Assembly (NCBI RefSeq): GCF_018614575.1
Contig: NZ_JAGGOJ010000044.1
Coordinates: forward strand, 1-47,518
Length of the DNA stretch: 47,518 nucleotides
Reading direction: 5' to 3'
From: Streptomyces sp. ISL-10
GTDB taxonomy: Bacteria; Actinomycetota; Actinomycetes; Streptomycetales; Streptomycetaceae
The number at the start of each line of letters is the position of its first letter. The first letter of the stretch is position 1. Made by a program: the position numbers and the translations under genes. Below the pieces are notes generated by a model that was given only the letters and a program-made list of their open reading frames with translations, ran no database searches and was not told the origin of the DNA. Below are positions 17,364-25,033 of this stretch, piece after piece.

Positions 17364-18635
17364 ATGGCGTCAGTGTTGGGCCGGGCGCGAAAGCGCGGTG
17401 TGTCTCGTGTGCTGCGAACAGGGGTTGTCTGCACGGTTGCTGCGGCATGCGCCTGGTCCACGGGCCTCTCGGGAGGTGCTTTCGCCGCAACCACTGTGGA
17501 CGCTCAGGCGGGGCAGTGGTACCTGAAGGCAATGGCTGCTCCCGAGCTCTGGGAGGCGGCAAAGGGTGAAGGCATCAAGGTCGCTGTCATCGACAGTGGG
17601 GTAAACCCCTCTACCCCGTCGCTGAAGGGGCAGGTCCTGAAGGGACTCGACACCACGGAGACTGAGGGTGACGAGACCGATGACTACAGAGGCCACGGGA
17701 CCACAATGGCCGAACTGATCGCAGGCACGGGGAAGGGCGGCGGCCTGCGCGGTTTGGCTCCGAGCGTGAAGATTATTCCGTTCAGGGTTTCCGATACGGA
17801 ATATCAGAACGGGCGAGTCGTGAATGGCCAGGATATTCCGGATGCCATCCGCGCCGCGGCGGACAGCGATGCCCAGATCATCAGCATGTCCATGGGCAGC
17901 GACTACTCAAGCGTGGACGGGCGAGAAGCGGTGGAGTACGCCCATAAGAAGGGCAAGTTGTTCTTCGCCGCCTCTGGCAACAACGCTGAGGAGGGCAACA
18001 AGCCGCAATATCCGGCTGCCTACCCGGACGTCGTCGGCGTCGCCTCCGCCGACCAGAAGGGCAAGGTCTCCGACTACTCGCAGCACGGCGACAACGTCGA
18101 CATCGCCGCCCCGGGCAACGACATCCCCGGCTGGTGCGACGAGACGTTCACGAAGTACTGCGGCGGCGACGGTGGCACCAGTTCGGCTACCGCCATCGCA
18201 TCGGCGTCCGCCGCTCTCATCTGGTCCCAGCACCCCGACTGGACTGCGAACCAGGTCCTTCGCGCGATGATCGACACAGCTGCCCGGGACTGGAAGAAGG
18301 GCACCCGGAGTGTCTATCTCGGCCACGGTCTCATCCGGCCCGGGCAGATCATTCTGGACAAGAAGGGTGAGCCCGGCGCACCGGATGTCAGCCCTCTCAC
18401 CGATGAGAAGACGGGCGGTGACGTCCCCGCCAACGGTGCTCCGGCTCCTTCTGCACCAGCTTCGTCACAAGCCCCCGCAGACAAGCCCGGCCCCAACGCC
18501 GTTGTGGCAGGCTCCAGTTCCGAGTCCTCGGATAACAGCGGTCTGCCCGGATGGGTAATCGGCGCCATCGCCGCCGCTGTGGTGGTGATCGGGGGCGGCG
18601 CCTTCGCTTTCGCGCGGAAGCGTCGCAGCGCCTGA
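17364..18635 (+). CDS. mycP2: Mycosin 2 (S8 subtilisin-like ESX protease)
   Basis: Second mycosin of the locus, 423 residues. Signal peptide at about 17-42 (TGVVCTVAAACAWSTGLSGGAFA). Triad: Asp in VAVIDSGVNP (about residue 77), His in YRGHGTTMAEL (about 112), Ser in GGTSSATAIASASAAL (about 273); oxyanion Asn in FAASGNNAEEG. An Ala/Pro/Ser linker leads to a C-terminal helix (WVIGAIAAAVVVIGGGAFAF) and a basic end. It differs from mycosin 1 by TSSATA in place of TSFSAP around the serine and by extra cysteines (WCDETFTKYC) just before it, so it is a divergent paralogue. Likely co-transcribed with the 155/565 aa pair; cleavage of that pair is a reasonable but untested role. Confidence 0.92.
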   Translation: MASVLGRARKRGVSRVLRTGVVCTVAAACAWSTGLSGGAFAATTVDAQAGQWYLKAMAAPELWEAAKGEGIKVAVIDSGVNPSTPSLKGQVLKGLDTTETEGDETDDYRGHGTTMAELIAGTGKGGGLRGLAPSVKIIPFRVSDTEYQNGRVVNGQDIPDAIRAAADSDAQIISMSMGSDYSSVDGREAVEYAHKKGKLFFAASGNNAEEGNKPQYPAAYPDVVGVASADQKGKVSDYSQHGDNVDIAAPGNDIPGWCDETFTKYCGGDGGTSSATAIASASAALIWSQHPDWTANQVLRAMIDTAARDWKKGTRSVYLGHGLIRPGQIILDKKGEPGAPDVSPLTDEKTGGDVPANGAPAPSAPASSQAPADKPGPNAVVAGSSSESSDNSGLPGWVIGAIAAAVVVIGGGAFAFARKRRSA

Positions 18636-18644
18636 TCAAAAGGT

Positions 18645-18660
18645 CGGGCTCGAAAGCCCG
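18645..18660 (+). terminator. Short hairpin after mycosin 2
   Basis: CGGGCT-CGAA-AGCCCG is a perfect 6-bp stem with a tetraloop, ten bases past the mycosin 2 stop and followed by TT. It probably marks the end of the 15177-18635 unit, but the stem is short and the U-tract weak. Confidence 0.5.
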
Positions 18661-18667
18661 TTAAGGC

Positions 18668-18707
18668 CTTCACCTCAAGTCATGCTTCACCTCACTACTC
18701 GGTGAAG
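18668..18707. repeat. Direct and inverted repeats upstream of esxB
   Basis: CTTCACCTCA occurs at 18668-18677 and again at 18685-18694, 17 bp apart. The second copy also pairs with GGTGAAG at 18701-18707, forming a 7-bp inverted repeat around TCACTACTC. The array lies 47-86 bp before the esxB GTG, where a promoter or operator is expected. I could not assign a regulator. Confidence 0.45.
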
Positions 18708-18753
18708 CGAAACCCAGCCGGTCACAACAGTAATTCAGAAGGGAAACGCAACC

Positions 18754-19101
18754 GTGTCACAGGGACAGCGGCTTTCAGACCAGCAAGTCATCCAGCTCGA
18801 GAAGCACCTCTTCGAGAAGTTCAACTCGATCAAGGGCCAGCTCCAGCAGATTCAGGGCACAGTCGACAGCCTTGAGGGCCAGTGGAAGGGCATCGCTGCC
18901 GGGGCCTTCAACGCGCAGCAAGAAGAGATCAACACCTCAATGGTGCGTCTCGGCAACATCCTCGCAAAGTTCCTCGAGGCGATGAGCATGTCGAGGAAGA
19001 TCAAGGACGGCACGGAGGACGAACTCCGTGCCGCTGTGCAGAGCATCAACGTCGACCTCGGTGTCGGTACAACTGCGCCGTCGAACCTCAGCAAGCTCTA
19101 G
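18754..19101 (+). CDS. esxB: WXG100 protein EsxB-like
   Basis: Small helical ESX protein of 115 residues. Two helices flank W44-K-G46 (SLEGQWKGIAAGAF), the WXG100 turn. It has no YxxxD/E motif in its tail, so it would rely on its partner for recognition. The GTG start has GAAGGGA about ten bases upstream. It lies 68 bp before the second WXG100 gene, the usual esxBA arrangement. Which of the two is called EsxA or EsxB follows that gene order and is a naming convention here. Confidence 0.9.
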   Translation: MSQGQRLSDQQVIQLEKHLFEKFNSIKGQLQQIQGTVDSLEGQWKGIAAGAFNAQQEEINTSMVRLGNILAKFLEAMSMSRKIKDGTEDELRAAVQSINVDLGVGTTAPSNLSKL

Positions 19102-19169
19102 AACCACTGGGCAGACCCGATCTCGGCAAGCCAAAAGCCGAATCACAACAACAGGTGAGTGAGGGAATC

Positions 19170-19469
19170 ATGAGCACGAATTACGACGGGCTTGTCGTCA
19201 AGTACGGAGCTCTCGACGCGACGGCCACGGTGCTCGGTAACCAGGCGAAGAAGCTCGAAGAGGACCTGCGGTCCATCAAGACGGCCATGGCCAGCGTCGC
19301 CGCCGGCTGGGAGGGCGAGGCCCACGCAGCCTACGTCCAGGAACAGGAGAAGTGGGACAAGGAAGCCAACGACATCCACCTGGCTCTCCAGGAGATCGCC
19401 CGGGTCGTTGGCCAGGCGGGCGGCGACTACATGGGTGGCGACAAGAAGGCCGCCAGCTACTTCCTCTAG
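19170..19469 (+). CDS. esxA: WXG100 protein EsxA-like
   Basis: Partner of the preceding gene, 99 residues. It has the turn W47-E-G49 (VAAGWEGEAHAAY), two long amphipathic helices, and near the C-terminus Y87-MGG-D91, a full match to the ESX export motif. So this member should carry the secretion signal for the dimer. Start ATG at 19170 with GAGGGAA upstream. A terminator follows at 19498-19524, so esxB-esxA is a bicistronic unit. Confidence 0.92.
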   Translation: MSTNYDGLVVKYGALDATATVLGNQAKKLEEDLRSIKTAMASVAAGWEGEAHAAYVQEQEKWDKEANDIHLALQEIARVVGQAGGDYMGGDKKAASYFL

Positions 19470-19497
19470 GCGCTGAATGGCGCAGGCAGGCATCTGG

Positions 19498-19524
19498 GGT
19501 GGGCACGCGCGAGGGGTGCCCACC
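19498..19524 (+). terminator. Terminator of esxB-esxA
   Basis: GGTGGGCAC (19498-19506) and GTGCCCACC (19516-19524) form a perfect 9-bp stem with a nine-base loop, 28 bp past the esxA stop, followed by TCTCT. Confidence 0.7.
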
Positions 19525-19604
19525 TCTCTGCTGCCTCGGCCCACAGGCGACCAGTTCGACCCCGCTCGCTTACGCCTCGCCTGCCCCTCAGGGGAGGAGC
19601 CAGT

Positions 19605-19770
19605 CAAGGCGGCGGGTGTGGCGTAGGAGTCCTTGCCGGGCACGGTGAAGATCAGGCCGCGCTCGCGGAGTTCGCGCATTGCCCGGCGGGCGGTCGTCTG
19701 GGCGATGCCGTACTCATCGGCGAGACGAGCAGGCGTCGCGCGTGCACCGGGCTGGGTCTTGATCCCTTTC
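19605..19770 (-). pseudogene. Remnant of a GntR-family regulator (winged-helix part only)
   Basis: Minus-strand translation gives ARLADEYGIAQTTARRAMRE followed by LRERGLIFTVPGKDSYATP, a recognisable GntR helix-turn-helix and wing. The usual N-terminal lead-in is degraded to KTQPGARATP, and no effector domain follows: the frame runs on through low-meaning sequence into the antisense of esxA. It is therefore a fragment. GntR regulators of this compact sort are common on Streptomyces integrative elements, so this may be scar tissue of one; no integrase or attachment repeat is visible. Confidence 0.6.
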
Positions 19771-20084
19771 CTTCTCCGGCTGCTGATGCTGACGCTCCCG
19801 GCTACTGGCAGGCACCGGGAGGCTCCGTCCACCATCAGGCAGAACGCCGCACCCCCCGACCCCGCAAGGTGAGCCGGCCTTCACCCGGGATGCCTCGCGT
19901 CCCCGCTCAGCGGTCTCCGTACTCCCGGAAACAGGCAGCGCCGCTCGACGGTGCCCGGTCACCGCTGGCTCGCCCTTAACACGGCCCTGTCCTGTCCGGC
20001 TGTGCAGCGCAGGCGGCGGCGGGCGCTGTGGCTGGCCACGGTCGGTGTGGACGTTGACCGCCGGAACATCCACGCAGGTGTCCG

Positions 20085-20324
20085 ATGAGTGGGCATGTCT
20101 ATCCCTGTTGCGGGGCGCGGCGGTCCGTATTCGCCGTCGCGGTCGTGGTTCGGCCGGTGTGTGGCGGGTCGGTCTGTGTGCTGGCGCAGGAGTACGACGG
20201 TCCTCATCGCGACCGCACGAGTGACGCATGGTGGGTCACTCCGGAGATCGCCGATGCGGTGAGCGTGTCCTTGCTGGCTCGCGTGCTGGCGGACGCGTTC
20301 GTGCAGCCGGAGCGGGACCAGTGA
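20085..20324 (+). CDS. Doubtful small ORF, 79 aa
   Basis: I do not recognise this protein. It has two cysteines close to the start (YPCCGARR), an EYDGPHRDR string and a helical C-terminus (EIADAVSVSLLARVLADAF). Codon third positions are fairly GC-rich, which argues for coding, but no ribosome site precedes the ATG. It sits in a poor region near the GntR remnant. The 260 bp before it (19825-20084) show nothing else. Confidence 0.35.
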   Translation: MSGHVYPCCGARRSVFAVAVVVRPVCGGSVCVLAQEYDGPHRDRTSDAWWVTPEIADAVSVSLLARVLADAFVQPERDQ

Positions 20325-20699
20325 CGGACCAGGCGGGCCTGGCGACCCGGCAGCCGAACCCGAGTTCCGGTCGCCCCGCTGTATCGTCGACCGCCACGAT
20401 CGTTGCCGTGATCATGTGCCCTGCGGCACCTCCGTGTCCGGGGTGCGTCATCTGGTCGGTGACTGCCCCTGCCACGTTCCGGCTCCGGTCATGGCAGACG
20501 GCGACAGCCCATGACGCCCTGATGTCCTCTGACGTGCTTTCAAGCTCGGCTCGGGCGCAGCACTGCGGCATCTCTCGACGACCGCATGCGCACCGTTCGG
20601 GCAGGGGCTGGCCGAAGTGACTGCTCAGCCCGTATTTCCAGCGCATATCCGGTCAGTGCGGAAGAGGCAGCCAAGATGCCGCGCCGTCAGGACCGCGCC
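20325..20699. other. Gene-poor stretch
   Basis: No ORF here has believable codon usage or a ribosome site on either strand, and no RNA gene or strong hairpin stood out. It probably contains the 3' untranslated region of the kinase gene that ends at 20700. Confidence 0.5.
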
Positions 20700-22787
20700 T
20701 CACTCGAACACCGGCAGCGCCACCACCTCCGCCCCCGCCCTCAGGAAGAGACGGTTGCCGTCGCCGGCCAGCCAGTAGGTGCTGCCGTCGTTCGGCAGGG
20801 GCTGGTTCCAGACGTGCTTGTTGTCGCTGCGCGACATCGCATGGAGCGCCCAGCCGTCCCCGTCGCCTGCTGTCGAGCTGATGGCGCACACTGCATCGCC
20901 CTGAACCGCCACCGGGCTGTTCATGAAGTAGCCCGCTGGCGATCTCCAGACCTCGGTGCCGTCCGTGGCGTTGAGGGCCAATACGTACGAGACTTGTGCG
21001 CTGTACACGAGGCCGTTCTGGACGAGCGGAGGGCCCGAGGGCTGCAGGTCGCCGCCGAGCGTGATGCTCTTCGTCCACCGTTCGGTGCCATCCGACAAGC
21101 TGCGGGCGGTCAGCGTGGCACCGTCGATCAGGACCATGTCCTTGTGCAGTGCAGGATAGAGGCTGACATTGCCGGCGATGGACGACTGGTCGTCGTTGCT
21201 CCACACTTGGTGACCGTCGGTCGTGTCGACGGCGCGGATACGGCCCTTGCTCGTCGCGACCACCAGTCGGCCGCCTCCGGCCACGCTACGCGGACGGGTT
21301 TCGGCCTCCAGCCGATTCTCCAGGGCGACGGTCCAGCGGATGCTGCCGTCGGAGCGGCTGATGCTGCGGAGCTCGTCGTCCTTGGTGACGATGTACACGG
21401 CCGAGTCGTCGGCTGCGAGGACGTACTTCGCAGATGCGGGGACCGACCACCGGTCTTCACCCGATGAGGCGACGAACGTCACCACGTCGCCCTTCTTGTC
21501 CACGGCCGCGACGAGGGCGTCCGACAAGGTGACGATGCCGGCGTCCGCGTCTACACCGCGCGCGTGCCAGCGGCGCTTGCCGTCGACGACGCTATGGGCA
21601 GTCAGCCCACCCTCCGCCGCGCCGACGGCGATCACGACATCACGTACAGGCACCAGTCCGCCGCCCGTCTTGTCGAGCAGCTGTACGGGGCCCCACAGCG
21701 GCTTGGGCTTCCCGGCCGTCGCGGCGACCGGGTCGGCCATGGGGGTGTCGGCCGCCGAAGGCAGTGCATAGGGCCCCGAGTCACCCCGGCTGCCCAGCCA
21801 CCAGGCCGTTGCCCCGGCTCCGGCTGCGAGCACCGCACCGCCCACCCCGAGCGATGTGAGCAGGCGCCGTCGCGACACCCCCCCAGAGGCCGAAGAGGCG
21901 ACCACGGTCGTCAGACGGTGGATCGTGCGTTCCTGCTCCTTGATGTCCGACGCCAGCGGTCCCTGGCGCCAGACCCGTTCCGCGCCACGGGCAGGCGCGA
22001 ACGCCGCCGCCAACTGACCGGGCGTCGGCCGGTGCGCCGGGTCCTTGGCGAGGCAGGGGCCGATGAGCGGGGCGAGATGCGCCGGGATCTGGTCCATACG
22101 TGGTGCTCCGTGCACGACTTCGTACTGCACCGCGGCGACGTGGGTTCCGGTGAACGCCTGGTTCCCCGTGGCCGCGTAGATCAGCACGGCACCCAGCGAG
22201 AACACGTCCGCCGCGGGCCCGACACGCTGCCCCAACACCTGCTCGGGAGCGCCGAAGCCGGGAGTGACAGGGATCTGCCCGGTGGTCGTGAGGGTGAGCC
22301 CGTGCTCCGGCCGGGCGATGCCGAAGTCGATGACGCGCGGTCCGGCCGAGGTCAGCACGATGTTGGCGGGCTTGAGGTCGCGGTGAATCAGCCCGGCGGC
22401 ATGGATGTCGGCCAGCGTCCTGGCGAGGGACGAGGCCAGGACGCGCAGAGTGGGCTCGTCCAGCGGACCGTGCGCACGGACGGCATTGTCCAGAGTCGGA
22501 CCGGTCAGGAACTCAGTGGCGATCCACGGGCGCCCGCCATCGGTGTGCGCGCCGAGCACCCGTGCCACGCCTGTGCTGGTGACGGACTGCGCCATCTGGG
22601 CCTCGCGGACGAAGCGCTGCCCCAGGTTCTGGTCGTGGGCCAGTTCGGGCCGGAGGACCTTCACGGCGGCCTTCCTGCCGAAGGAGTCCTGGCCGAAGTA
22701 GACCTTTCCCATACCGCCCTCTCCGAGGACGCCGAGGAGTCGGTACGGTCCGAGCCGGAGCGGGTCGCCGGGGCCGAGGGGTTTCAC
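20700..22787 (-). CDS. Ser/Thr protein kinase with C-terminal PQQ-type beta-propeller (kinase 1)
   Basis: A 695-residue Hanks-type kinase. Kinase domain about 12-270: glycine loop GEGGMGKVY, VAIK-type lysine in AAVKVLRP, catalytic loop LIHRDLKPAN, VIDFGIARP as DFG, and GAPEQ as APE. All catalytic residues are present. A single membrane segment near 302-330 is preceded at once by SRRRLLT, a twin-arginine-like motif. The rest is a WD/PQQ propeller with repeats ending in KRRWHARG, EDRWSVPA, SIRWTVAL, HQVWSNDD, ERWTKSI and EVWRSPA. The propeller would be outside the cell if the segment is membrane-spanning. It lies 29 bp after kinase 2, same strand. The ligand and phosphorylation targets are unknown. 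Confidence 0.9.
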   Translation of the reverse strand: MKPLGPGDPLRLGPYRLLGVLGEGGMGKVYFGQDSFGRKAAVKVLRPELAHDQNLGQRFVREAQMAQSVTSTGVARVLGAHTDGGRPWIATEFLTGPTLDNAVRAHGPLDEPTLRVLASSLARTLADIHAAGLIHRDLKPANIVLTSAGPRVIDFGIARPEHGLTLTTTGQIPVTPGFGAPEQVLGQRVGPAADVFSLGAVLIYAATGNQAFTGTHVAAVQYEVVHGAPRMDQIPAHLAPLIGPCLAKDPAHRPTPGQLAAAFAPARGAERVWRQGPLASDIKEQERTIHRLTTVVASSASGGVSRRRLLTSLGVGGAVLAAGAGATAWWLGSRGDSGPYALPSAADTPMADPVAATAGKPKPLWGPVQLLDKTGGGLVPVRDVVIAVGAAEGGLTAHSVVDGKRRWHARGVDADAGIVTLSDALVAAVDKKGDVVTFVASSGEDRWSVPASAKYVLAADDSAVYIVTKDDELRSISRSDGSIRWTVALENRLEAETRPRSVAGGGRLVVATSKGRIRAVDTTDGHQVWSNDDQSSIAGNVSLYPALHKDMVLIDGATLTARSLSDGTERWTKSITLGGDLQPSGPPLVQNGLVYSAQVSYVLALNATDGTEVWRSPAGYFMNSPVAVQGDAVCAISSTAGDGDGWALHAMSRSDNKHVWNQPLPNDGSTYWLAGDGNRLFLRAGAEVVALPVFE

Positions 22788-22816
22788 GAGTACGGCTGCT
22801 TTCTGCGCGATCGGGG

Positions 22817-25033
22817 TCAGGCGTATGGATAGGCGGCGAAGTAGTCCTCGCCGATGGCGACAATCGCCTCCGGGATGCCGTCGTGGGCGTAGAAGCGATC
22901 TCCCCGGGCCTTGCGGGTCGTGACCGCCTTGCCTGTATCGTGGGAGAACGACCGCAGTAGCCCGGATTTACTGCTGTATGCGTAAATCTCGGAGACGCCG
23001 GGGGCAGGTGGCAGCGTCACGTCGAGGTCGGCACCGCTGTGGTCAGGCGCCCGCCACAGCAGGTCCCCAGTGCTCCAGTCGACGGCGACAAGGCCGAGAC
23101 CCTCTTCGACGGCGAGCACCCCATCTCCGCCCAACGCGGGTGGTCCCGTCCGTGCCTTGGCGCGGCCCGGTCCGAACGACCATTTCTCCTTGCCGTCCTT
23201 CAGTTCGAGGGCGCGCAGACTGCCCACCGGTGGGTAGACGTACCAGTCGTCGACCTCCAGCATCCCCCGGATGGCGTCCGGGTCCGGGGCGTCGAGCGTC
23301 TGCCGCCACAGTTCCTTTCCCCGACGCGAGTCGTGGACAGCCAAGGTGACCGTGCCGTCGGGCATTTCTTGGAGGACGGCCAGATGGTCCTTCACGGCCC
23401 GCGCGGCCAGGAAGTGCAACCGGTCCGAGGTTCGCGGTCGGGAGGGAAGCGGCTGTCGCCACCGCACCTTGGCGGTGTGGACATCGACGGCGAGCAGGTG
23501 CCACTCCTGGGAACTGTCGTAGCCGATGCCCGCGCCGGAGGGCTCGCCCTGCCCCGCCGCGAGAAAGACGACATCCGCAAAGGCACTCAGGAGTTGTGTC
23601 GCGGGGAGAGCCCCGTTGTATTCCTTCAACTGGACGACGTCCTGCTTCATAACACGGGCCCACTTGACTGATGCGATGGTCAGCGGGTGGTTGCCGGAGG
23701 GCAGGGCTTCGGAGGCGTACACCCTGGACGTGTCGATGTCCTCGTCACAAGTGCACCGGTGGGCCGGGCCCTTCAGTAGTGAGGGGGTGTCGAAGCCGCC
23801 CTTGTTGATGTCGATGGTCCGCAGGCCGTCGTCGTCCGCGATGGCCAGCGTCGCGCCGAACTTGAGGGGCACGGGCGGGGACAGCGAGGCTCCCTCCAGG
23901 CGCAACGGCAGCTCCCACAGCCAATCCCCCCTCTTGGGCACCGGCGTGGGGGAGGTCCTCTTGGAGCCCGAGGCGGCGGTGCCTCCGCCCGTCGAGGTCG
24001 CCCAGGTCAAGATGCCACCGCCGAGCGCCGCGGCGCCGACGAGGCCCGAACCGCCGGCGGTGAGCAGGGCACGCCTGCTGTACGCCCGACAGCCTGGGGC
24101 AGCGGTCTGCGCGGTGTCGTCAGCGGGCGCGGGGAGACGCTGCGGCTGCTGCTGCCAGACGGTGGTGGCGCGGCGGGCGATGTCGGCGAGCAGCACGTCG
24201 GGGAGGTGGTCGGCGAATTGACCTTGGCCGTCGTGGAGTTGGCCGATCGCCTCCTGGGTCGTCGGGCGCTGAGCCGGGTCCTTGGCGAGACAGCGGCTGA
24301 GCAGCGGCACGAGCGCCGCCGGGACTCCTGACAAGTCGGGGTCGGCATAGCGGACGCGGTAGAGGAGGTCGGCCGCCTGGCCGGTGCCGAAGGGGCCGTG
24401 GCCGGTGACGGCGTAGACGAGGATGCCGGCGAGGGCGAACACGTCGCCCGCAGACGTGTGTTCCTGGCCCGTGGCCTGCTCCGGGGACATGAAGGCCGGG
24501 GTGCCCGCCGCAGTGCCCGTGCGGGTGAGGCGGTCGTCGCCGGCCGCACGGGCGATGCCGAAGTCGATGATCTTGGGGCCGTGGGCCGTGACCATGACGT
24601 TGGAGGGCTTGAGGTCGCGGTGGACGACGTCCGAGGCGTGGAGCTGGGCGAGCGCGCCGGCGAGGGCCGCGCCAAGAGCCCGAACGGACGCCTCGGGCAG
24701 GGGGCCGCACAGAGCAACGGCGTCGTCGAGGGGCGGGCCGAGGACGTATTCGGTGGCGAGCCAGGGAGTTTCGGCGGCGGGGTCGGCGTCGACGACGGTG
24801 GCACCGTGGTGGCCGCCGATGATGCGGGCGGCGTCGGTTTCGAGGTGGAAGCGGGTTCGCGCGGCGGGGTCCGTCGCGATGCGGGCGTGCATGGTCTTGA
24901 GGGCGAGGGTGCGGCCGCCGGCTGTGCGGGCGAGGTAGACGGTGCCCATGCCGCCGTGGCCGAGGCGGGCGAGGAGCCGGTGGCCGCCGATCTCGCCCGG
25001 GTCGTCGTGGGTCAGAGGCGCAAGCATCGTCAT
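22817..25033 (-). CDS. Ser/Thr protein kinase with C-terminal PQQ-type beta-propeller (kinase 2)
   Basis: A 738-residue paralogue of the downstream kinase. The N-terminal domain has GHGGMGTVY, LALKTMHARI, VVHRDLKPSNVMV and IIDFGIARAA, so it should be active; MSPEQA is the APE element. At about 315-345 SRRALLT precedes a hydrophobic helix (GLVGAAALGGGILTWATS), the same layout as kinase 1. The propeller has repeat ends such as KVRWRQPL, KELWRQTL, KEKWSFG and DLLWRAPD. The start codon overlaps the pseudokinase stop as TGATG (25035-25031), so the two are translationally coupled; an ATG at 25027 is a possible alternative. Confidence 0.9.
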   Translation of the reverse strand: MTMLAPLTHDDPGEIGGHRLLARLGHGGMGTVYLARTAGGRTLALKTMHARIATDPAARTRFHLETDAARIIGGHHGATVVDADPAAETPWLATEYVLGPPLDDAVALCGPLPEASVRALGAALAGALAQLHASDVVHRDLKPSNVMVTAHGPKIIDFGIARAAGDDRLTRTGTAAGTPAFMSPEQATGQEHTSAGDVFALAGILVYAVTGHGPFGTGQAADLLYRVRYADPDLSGVPAALVPLLSRCLAKDPAQRPTTQEAIGQLHDGQGQFADHLPDVLLADIARRATTVWQQQPQRLPAPADDTAQTAAPGCRAYSRRALLTAGGSGLVGAAALGGGILTWATSTGGGTAASGSKRTSPTPVPKRGDWLWELPLRLEGASLSPPVPLKFGATLAIADDDGLRTIDINKGGFDTPSLLKGPAHRCTCDEDIDTSRVYASEALPSGNHPLTIASVKWARVMKQDVVQLKEYNGALPATQLLSAFADVVFLAAGQGEPSGAGIGYDSSQEWHLLAVDVHTAKVRWRQPLPSRPRTSDRLHFLAARAVKDHLAVLQEMPDGTVTLAVHDSRRGKELWRQTLDAPDPDAIRGMLEVDDWYVYPPVGSLRALELKDGKEKWSFGPGRAKARTGPPALGGDGVLAVEEGLGLVAVDWSTGDLLWRAPDHSGADLDVTLPPAPGVSEIYAYSSKSGLLRSFSHDTGKAVTTRKARGDRFYAHDGIPEAIVAIGEDYFAAYPYA

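Noticed and set aside
19143..19604. C-terminal continuation of the GntR-like frame
   Set aside because: Runs antisense through esxA with no recognisable domain, so only the winged-helix fragment is kept.
20236..20646. 136-aa ORF on the minus strand
   Set aside because: No ribosome site, cysteine/arginine-rich random composition and no family pattern.
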